Shown here: piece by piece, positions 58,801 through 64,000 of the stretch | Numbering within the stretch: the first letter of the stretch is position 1 | Layout of the letters: each line of letters begins with the position of its first letter | NCBI RefSeq assembly: GCF_000224145.3 | Contig: NC_020177.2 | Span: 5,291,375 to 5,355,374, forward strand | Source of the DNA: Ciona intestinalis | Taxonomy: Eukaryota > Chordata > Ascidiacea > Phlebobranchia > Cionidae | Reading direction: 5' to 3' | Length of the DNA stretch: 64,000 bases | Program-made: the position numbers and the translations under genes | Notes under the pieces: generated by a model | The model's database searches: none | The model's input: the letters and a program-made list of their open reading frames with translations, nothing else | Told to the model about the DNA's origin: nothing

Positions 58801-59236
58801 AAAGATTGATGAACAAATTACCCAACAAACTATGCAAAGCAACCCACACGCACCCCCTACTTATACACACCCACCCCAACCCCCTTACCCCAACTGCCCC
58901 CCATTTAACCCACTAATACTCTCAAACCAACACACATTCACCCCGATACATAATCACCCCACCCCAAATAACCCCGAACCCCCTAACCAACCCCCCAAAC
59001 CTAGTAGCGATTACCCCACCCCAAATAATCCCATACCCCCTAACCAACCCCCCAAACCTGGTAGCGACGCTGAAAGAATCCAACGTTTATTGTCCCAAGT
59101 TTCCGAGGACCTCACCCACGCTGTACCCCCAAATCCAGCCCCGAAACCCTTCACCCCTACAAGTAAACCAATCTCTTTGAAAGTGAAACCGAAACCTCAA
59201 CAAATATTATCAACCAAGTCGATTTTGGAGGAGTAA
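52845..59236 (+). CDS. CCDC174: CCDC174 ortholog, complete
   Basis: CCDC174 is a nuclear coiled-coil protein associated with RNA processing / the exon junction complex. Exons 52845-52911, 53286-53430, 53612-53690, 53911-53971, 54085-54163, 54493-54586, 55412-55538, 57341-57483, 57778-57891, 58301-58388 and 58620-59236 give 537 residues (human 467); all phases agree. An in-frame stop just upstream fixes the ATG at 52845. Matches to human: INLKAELLKKQHEYK (VDLKAELFRKQEEFK), MYEKLTSGEIIPD, MFMVDFEQKSID, EWVEYVDSLGRTR, LMSEDMRREEEREQWEEEER, GPLHYENLR, ELGVGYYSFSGD, TREWDEGK and DEFAPPSSYFQGAKR. The C-terminal 130 residues are a proline/asparagine-rich extension with a PNNPxPPNQPPKP repeat. Introns 6 and 7 each hold a hAT element. 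Confidence 0.93.
53715..53875 (+). repeat. Dispersed repeat family C copy
   Basis: A close match to 25690-25845 (GACACAATCCTGTGAAACAA, CTGCCACCCCAGGTTTGGCG). It is in CCDC174 intron 3; a third, partial copy is at 58470-58555. Confidence 0.75.
53995..54084. repeat. TTGATTGACAG array before a splice acceptor
   Basis: Five units of about 18 bp, each ending in TTGATTGACAG or a one-base variant, run up to the acceptor of the exon at 54085. Using any upstream AG would bring an early stop, so only the last acceptor is productive. Confidence 0.9.
54178..54410. repeat. Imperfect direct duplication in CCDC174 intron 5
   Basis: GCTGTTAGGTGTCTATAGAA ... AGCAGAGCCAAAGTATATTG ... CATTCACCACAT occurs twice, about 130 bp apart. 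A related fragment, TTAGGTATCTATTCAAACAA, is near 57241. Confidence 0.85.
54713..55190. mobile_element. hAT-type MITE, 478 bp, with 8-bp target duplication
   Basis: Same family as 30459-30905 but in opposite orientation. Termini TAGGGATGCACATTACAG and CTGTAATGTGCATCCCTA. Perfect target duplication CATGTCAA (54705-54712 and 55191-55198). Three GAATCCATGAGATTC units near the left end are extra relative to the other copy. Intronic in CCDC174. Confidence 0.95.
55674..57124. mobile_element. hAT-type DNA transposon, about 1.45 kb with gap, 8-bp target duplication
   Basis: The termini TAGGGATGTGC and GCACATCCCTA are exact inverted repeats, extended inward by GAGCCGAGCCCGA-type, GCTCGG-rich subterminal repeats. 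The 8-bp target duplication ATACTGTT (55666-55673 and 57125-57132) is perfect. It lies in CCDC174 intron 7. The gap 56144-56591 hides the centre; visible flanks show no transposase frame, so it is probably non-autonomous. Confidence 0.95.
56144..56591. other. Assembly gap (448 N)
   Basis: A run of N inside the hAT element, plausibly caused by its repetitive centre. Confidence 1.
57508..57731 (+). repeat. Two tandem family B copies
   Basis: Nearly identical neighbours with GTATATGCACATTCTATTCT, ATATGGGTGAGGTCCTAC, CAGTGAGGCACGCCATGG and AGAGTTGGCCCATTACCCC. Their similarity suggests recent amplification. Confidence 0.75.
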
Positions 59237-60221
59237 GGAGCAATAGGCGATGTATGTTTGTTTTAATAAATATTTAAATATGAACTTTGGTGTAAGCAGC
59301 AATTATTCCTCGTGTGGTTGGAACATCTATTGTAGTAAACATTGCATAAAGTTGCCGGGAATTTGACCTCAGAAGTTAAAATACTACAGTTATCAGCGGC
59401 GTACTGGCAGCAGCATTGTAAAGGGTAATACCAATGAAAAATCAAAATTTGTTTGTTGATAGAGATGCTCAAATGTTGTCTCAAGGTGGACCAAACTTAA
59501 TGTACGACCAAACTTTCATAAAACAGTTTATTAAAAAGTATAAAGCCGAGATAATGCATTGGACTTCCCATAAGAAAAAGTGTCGTTCAACTTAGATCTT
59601 TTCTAGTTTCTAAACTACAGTAGAAGTATTTTCGAGTTTTCTTACGGTAATTGCTTTTTCAATGTGAATATATATATTTAAAAGTTATAAAATTTAGACA
59701 ATGAAATGGGTTTTTAAATTTGCCGGATATTACAAGTTTATTATGTAATATGTTTTAATTTTCCGATTAAACATAGCTACTTATAGGTTTACTTGTCAAC
59801 ACTTTTTCTCGCATTAAAGAAGTTATTTCCACCATATTTAATATTAAAGATGTTCATTATGTTTTATTGGTACCTGCTGTATGCCCCTTTAATGTTGTGT
59901 GTATTAAACTAATAGAGAAGGTATTGTTTGGCAAACAAGGGATCCGCTTACTGTATAATAGCTTTGCTACCTTCACGCGATCACAAACAAAGAAATCAAA
60001 ACAAAACTCTCTATGGTTTAAGTACAAAACAAGCTAGACTTGTTATTGTGTTCATTGGGGTCATATGTTCTAAAGGACAACCATTGTGTTCTTGCTACGC
60101 TCACTGGATCACACATCATTCAAAGGAAATGTGAATTGACAAAGATTTTAAACGAGCGTATCACTTACTCAGTGTTCATTTACTAGGAGTTGTGCAGTGT
60201 TGGCAAAAGAGACATGTAAGA
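59237..60221. other. Spacer, no gene seen
   Basis: CCDC174 3' flank with TAATAAATA near 59263 and AT-rich DNA. No supportable exon. Confidence 0.5.
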
Positions 60222-63063
60222 ATGGGGGATGAAAAGCAGCAAGACATGGTTAACTTGCATTTGACTATACCTGTACCAAGTATTGTAGTAAATAGAAATG
60301 ATAACAGGTAGGTTGTGTGTTGCTGGTTTTATCGATTACTTAACCTCACTTGTTATTTTCAGGGAAATTGGAATGAACATAGAAAACGCAGGTTAGTAAT
60401 TACTATCACCTATTTATCCTTGTAACCTATGTTTGTAAAACGGGAAGATTTCCCACCATGGTAGGGTGGGGTAATATGAGACACTCAAGCACATATTGTT
60501 TAACCTCGCGTGGCGGGAAAACGACAATCGTTATAACTTGGGTGTTCTGTTTCATACACCTCATGCCTGCTTACAAGTTACCATGTATGTAACTTATTTA
60601 TCCTCGCAGGGCAATGACAGTCGTTATAACACGGGTGTTCTGTTTCGCATACCTCGTGCCAGCTTACAAGTTACCACGCACGTAATTTCGTGGGTGATTG
60701 TTTTTTTAATATTTAACCCACAAGGTTTGTTGATAAAAATATTCAACAATATAAACAAATTCAACTTAAACAATTTTCCCAGATTCACGTGGTGGAGTGA
60801 CGGCACGTAAACCAACCATTATAGATGCTTTTGGTCCACCAGGTAATATTTGTTACTTTTAAACAGCCAAGTGTGAGTTTGGTTTAAACTGGGCGACAAG
60901 TGTCTATATATTGTTGCAACTAATCCACACGATGCAACAAGGTCTTTCGTATCAGTTGTAGTAAAAAAGTGTGGTAATTCGTAAGTACACGAGGATAAAT
61001 TAAAGTGTGAAAATACGTGTCTAACTGCGATGTCGCGGCACCGGTCGCATGAAGGAATTAAAATTCCTGGGTGTCGAGGTAATTGGCCAAATCTGGCCTA
61101 AATCCCAGGTCCTTGACAAGGACCCAAAATGAATATTAAAAAAATAAGTTGAAGTATAAGCTTGTGGTTGAAATTTCTCGTTCTTTTTTTTATTATCATC
61201 TTTCCATATATATTACTTTGGTTGTCTTTTGAAATATTCAATTGTTTAATAAAGGTATCGGTCGATTGCTACGAGAGCAAAAGTATTACAAAGCTTACGT
61301 CATATCTTGTCGTCGTATATCTGATCCGGCTGTCATTGGACCTAAGGGTCTGGTCGACCATTACCGATGTTGTATGTTCACTATGTTGGGTGGAGAGTTG
61401 GAAGAAGCGATTCGAATCAAAGAACAACTGAAGACGTTAATAAGAGAGAAATTCCAAACCACGCCGAATGAAATCAAAACATTTGCTGACACTATCAGGG
61501 GTGAAGGGAAAGACATAGATGCGATTTTGTTTGATCAAATCGCTGCCGAGTTTTATGGAAATCAATCGAAAGCAGGTTTGGTCGGGATAGCTAATTGCGC
61601 GGGATCGAACAATCTATCGAGGCAATGTTATCACGTGTCTATAAGACGCACGTCCAAGCACTATATCAATCAAGTCGCATTAACCCCAAACCAAAGCTTA
61701 ACAGAGCGATTTGATTGGTTCTAAACGGGGATGGCTGCAAACCTGTTTGTATTTTCAATATTGGCACCCGTTTATGTTTATTAAGCCCAAAACATAGCTA
61801 GTGTTCCATGTCATAATAATGTAGTTGACTTGTGTTTTAATGCAGGACACGTGACCCACACGGTTGAGCAACCAAGCGTATCGCAAGCTACGTCATCGTT
61901 ACAAGATATGCAAATTAACCCACAAGGTTTGTTGATAAAATGTTCCAGAATATAAACAAACTCAATTTAAATAATTTTCCCAGGATCACGTGGTGGAGTG
62001 ACGTCACGAAAACCAACGATTGAAGATATTTTTGCTCCACCAGGTAAAGTAGGCTAGATACACGTTATCGTTTGCACAATCGGTGTTTGTTGCGTAAAAT
62101 AAGTTTGTTGTCCAAAAATGATCTTATGTCCTGTTCGAGTTACGGCTCTTCTTAAATCATATAAGCTTTCAATGCTAACTTCTTGAATTATTATTTTCCC
62201 ATACATTACGTTGGTAAACCTTTGTAATAAATCAAGTGTTTAATAAAGGTATCGGTCGATTGCGGCAAAAGCGAAAATATCACGAAGCTTACGTCATATC
62301 TTGTCGTCGAATGAAGTTCGACCCAGCTGTCATTGGATTTAAGGATCTAGTCAATCATTACCGATGTTGTATGTTGGTTGAAGAGACAGAAGAAGCGATT
62401 CGAATCAAAGAACAACTGAAGACATTATTAAAAGAAAAATTCCAAACCACCCCGAATGAAATTAAAACCTTTGGTGACACTTTCAGGGGTAAAGGGAGAG
62501 ACATGGGAGCGATTTTGTTTTATCAAATCGCTGTCGAGTTTTATGGAAATCAATCGAAAGCAGGTTTGGTCGGGATATCGAATTGCGCATGTGGGATCCA
62601 AGAATCTATCAAGGCAATGTTATCACGTGACGAAGGATTGAAACCGATCGTTCGAACCCATTTGATTCCACTGATGCGTGAAATGCGAGAAATGATTCGA
62701 CGATCTAGTGACGTCAGTGAGGAAGATCGGTGTTTGCAGGAAGTTCGTTGCTTGAATCAGATCGAATACAGTGAATATTTGTTTGGAGACTGGATTAATC
62801 GTAAAACAACAGTGGAAGAAGCGATCGCTATTATGGAAAGGGTGTTCAAGAAGAGAGCTGGAAAGTATCGTGTGTACGGAGTTTGTTTAAACAATCTCGG
62901 TGACACGTATAACAACACTTCCCGACCCAACGATGCCTACCAGTGTTTCCGCAAAGCTATTGCAGCTTATGGGAAAGCTGAGGATATCAACGCTGATGAA
63001 AGAGATAAAGAGATTGCCATCAGCAAATGTAACTTGGAACGTGCGAAAAGTCAAATGAAATAA
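60222..63063 (+). CDS. Unrecognised TPR-containing protein
   Basis: No family name is recognised. Exons 60222-60307, 60363-60391, 61846-61926, 61984-62043 and 62249-63063 give 356 residues with consistent phases (the internal introns after exon 2 are all phase 1). The N-terminal 60 residues are polar and probably disordered. GGVTSRKPTIEDIF follows, then a helical domain (GIGRLRQKRKYHEAYVISC, EEAIRIKEQLKTLLKEKF). Near the C-terminus CLNNLGDTYNNTSRPNDAYQ followed by CFRKAIAAYGKA is a good tetratricopeptide repeat, and KTTVEEAIAIMERVFKK before it looks like another. A binding scaffold is likely. A degenerate tandem copy lies between exons 2 and 3. Confidence 0.65.
60500..60700 (+). repeat. Two tandem family A copies
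   Basis: Two adjacent copies in intron 2 of the TPR gene, each with GTTATAACACGGGTGTTCTG-like and CATACCTCGTGCC-like text. A MITE arm fragment (GGTAGGGTGGGGTAATATG) lies just upstream at about 60461. Confidence 0.7.
60716..61724 (+). pseudogene. Degenerate tandem copy of the TPR-gene exons
   Basis: Exon-like 60783-60842 (SRGGVTARKPTIIDAF) and 61255-61724 (IGRLLREQKYYKAYVISC ...) duplicate 61984-62043 and the first part of 62249-63063, including intron text (CCCACAAGGTTTGTTGATAA). Relative to the intact copy, 5 bp (ATGTG) are missing after about 61600, which shifts the frame to a stop at 61722-61724, and the TPR region is absent. Because exon borders keep phase 1, these exons could be spliced in as an alternative short 3' end or skipped. 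Confidence 0.75.
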
Positions 63064-64000
63064 CTTTGTAAAATTTGTCACAATAAACATTGTTACATAA
63101 CCAACATTGGATAATATGATCAGTGTGTGTATAACCAACATTGGATAATATGATCAGTGTGTGTATATAATGTGAACATTGTTCATTATCATTGTTGAAC
63201 ACGTTAGTGGTCATATAGATCCTTTTTCGTCGAAGAGTTGTTCTTGGCTTTGTTGTTGTTGCTGATAGGGCGATTTTTTTCCGCACTTATCCTAATTCTC
63301 AGTTCTAGCATTTTTCTTTAATCTCTTGATTGAAATCAATTCATATTATATATTTTCAATTTTTAGACTAAATTTTCAGATTTAAAACCGCACAATTAGC
63401 GTGTGTGCACCGAAGCGTAGACGAGTGCCCTTTTCTTATCTTTATCTTCGGTATAAACACCACGTCTCTTGTTTCTTCGCTCTTTTAGTTTACCGCTCGC
63501 AATAAATCATTATGCAGCCGCCACAATATGAATAATATTAATTTTAACATTACCTATAATACTGCGTGATTACGGTTTATCCAAATTTACAAAAACAAAC
63601 GTCCTTAAGCGACGACAAGGTTAACTATAAGGTAAGTTTACATGTTAACACATGGTACAGGAGTTGTACAAAGCGTATATACACATATTCTTTACCAAAC
63701 TTTCAATCCTTGTACGTCTTAAGTTTAATAAGTTATAATACACCAATAAATGTATTCTATCTACTGCTCCACAGTCACCAATGGCGACTGAATCCCGCTT
63801 TGTTGGTTACTTTTGATTTGTTTTTGATCGATCTCAGTCGACCATTGTAGTAATAGGGTTAATTAATACTATGCTAATTAGTTTATACCGTGCTCATGCA
63901 TTAGATCTGTGATCTCTTGTTTTACATTTGTGGACGTACAACATCCATTGTTCTATGATGTAAGCGTTACCTTTCTACATAATGTAGTGTATATAGAATG
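63064..64000. other. 3' flank, no gene seen
   Basis: A 34-bp unit (ACCAACATTGGATAATATGA ... GTGTGT) is duplicated at about 63098-63165. Donor-like TATAAGGTAAGT near 63630 and acceptor-like CTCCACAG near 63775 could be an untranslated exon pair of a gene to the right, but no coding frame supports it. Confidence 0.4.

Noticed and set aside
63566-63850. 94-codon plus-strand frame at the right end
   Set aside because: No conserved text and composition like flanking DNA; donor- and acceptor-like sites inside it argue against a single exon.
1-64000. CRISPR arrays, operons with Shine-Dalgarno sites, prophage, spliced-leader gene
   Set aside because: None seen: repeats lack regular unique spacers, genes are intron-rich eukaryotic types, and the Ciona spliced-leader sequence was not found by eye.

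Overview
The window is animal nuclear DNA and is almost certainly from a tunicate of the Ciona type. The evidence is AT-rich sequence, compact genes with many short GT-AG introns, canonical nuclear tRNA genes, chordate ortholog sets, and a heavy load of small dispersed repeats of the kind known from Ciona. No search was run. Gene names rest on remembered family sequences and on spliced models whose intron phases agree. Three runs of N (15085-15209, 22799-23298, 56144-56591) are assembly gaps.

Layout. (1) 1098-15423 (+) is the 3' two thirds of a CPLANE1 (Joubert syndrome 17, ciliogenesis) gene. (2) 16529-18867 (+) is a C1orf43/NICE-3 ortholog. (3) 19981-21189 (-) is a secreted esterase of the type-2 poly(3-hydroxybutyrate) depolymerase fold, a mostly bacterial family. 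(4) 21643-21794 (+) is a tRNA-Ile(AAU)/tRNA-Phe(GAA) pair only 5 nt apart. (5) 22129-23738 holds a promoter-like block with three 20-bp CCAAT units, a gap and two short coding exons. (6) 23800-24140 (-) is a small secreted six-cysteine peptide gene with a TATA box. (7) 25353-31060 (-) is a complete 11-exon tyrosine aminotransferase (TAT). (8) 34822-36002 (+) is MRPS23. (9) 36593-44266 (+) encodes about 1434 residues of helical repeats ending in a module that resembles the microtubule-binding domain of dynein heavy chain; I regard this as the most novel item. (10) 44674-47351 (-) is an EGF/TSP1/tyrosinase (type-3 copper) secreted protein. (11) 49515-52082 (+) is an intronless RPS6KC1-like PX-pseudokinase. 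(12) 52845-59236 (+) is CCDC174. (13) 60222-63063 (+) is an unrecognised TPR protein with a degenerate tandem copy inside it.

Mobile DNA. Two hAT-type families are seen, both with TAGGGATG termini and perfect 8-bp target duplications. There is a palindromic ~190-bp MITE in at least seven introns or spacers, and several dispersed repeat families. Two micro-motifs, TTGATTGACAG and TGATGTCAT, recur in introns, at splice sites and inside coding exons.

The genes look like unrelated neighbours rather than one pathway. CPLANE1 and the dynein-MTBD-like protein both point to cilia or microtubules, and TAT and the tyrosinase-like protein both act on phenolic or aromatic amino-acid chemistry, but nothing here shows that they are co-regulated.
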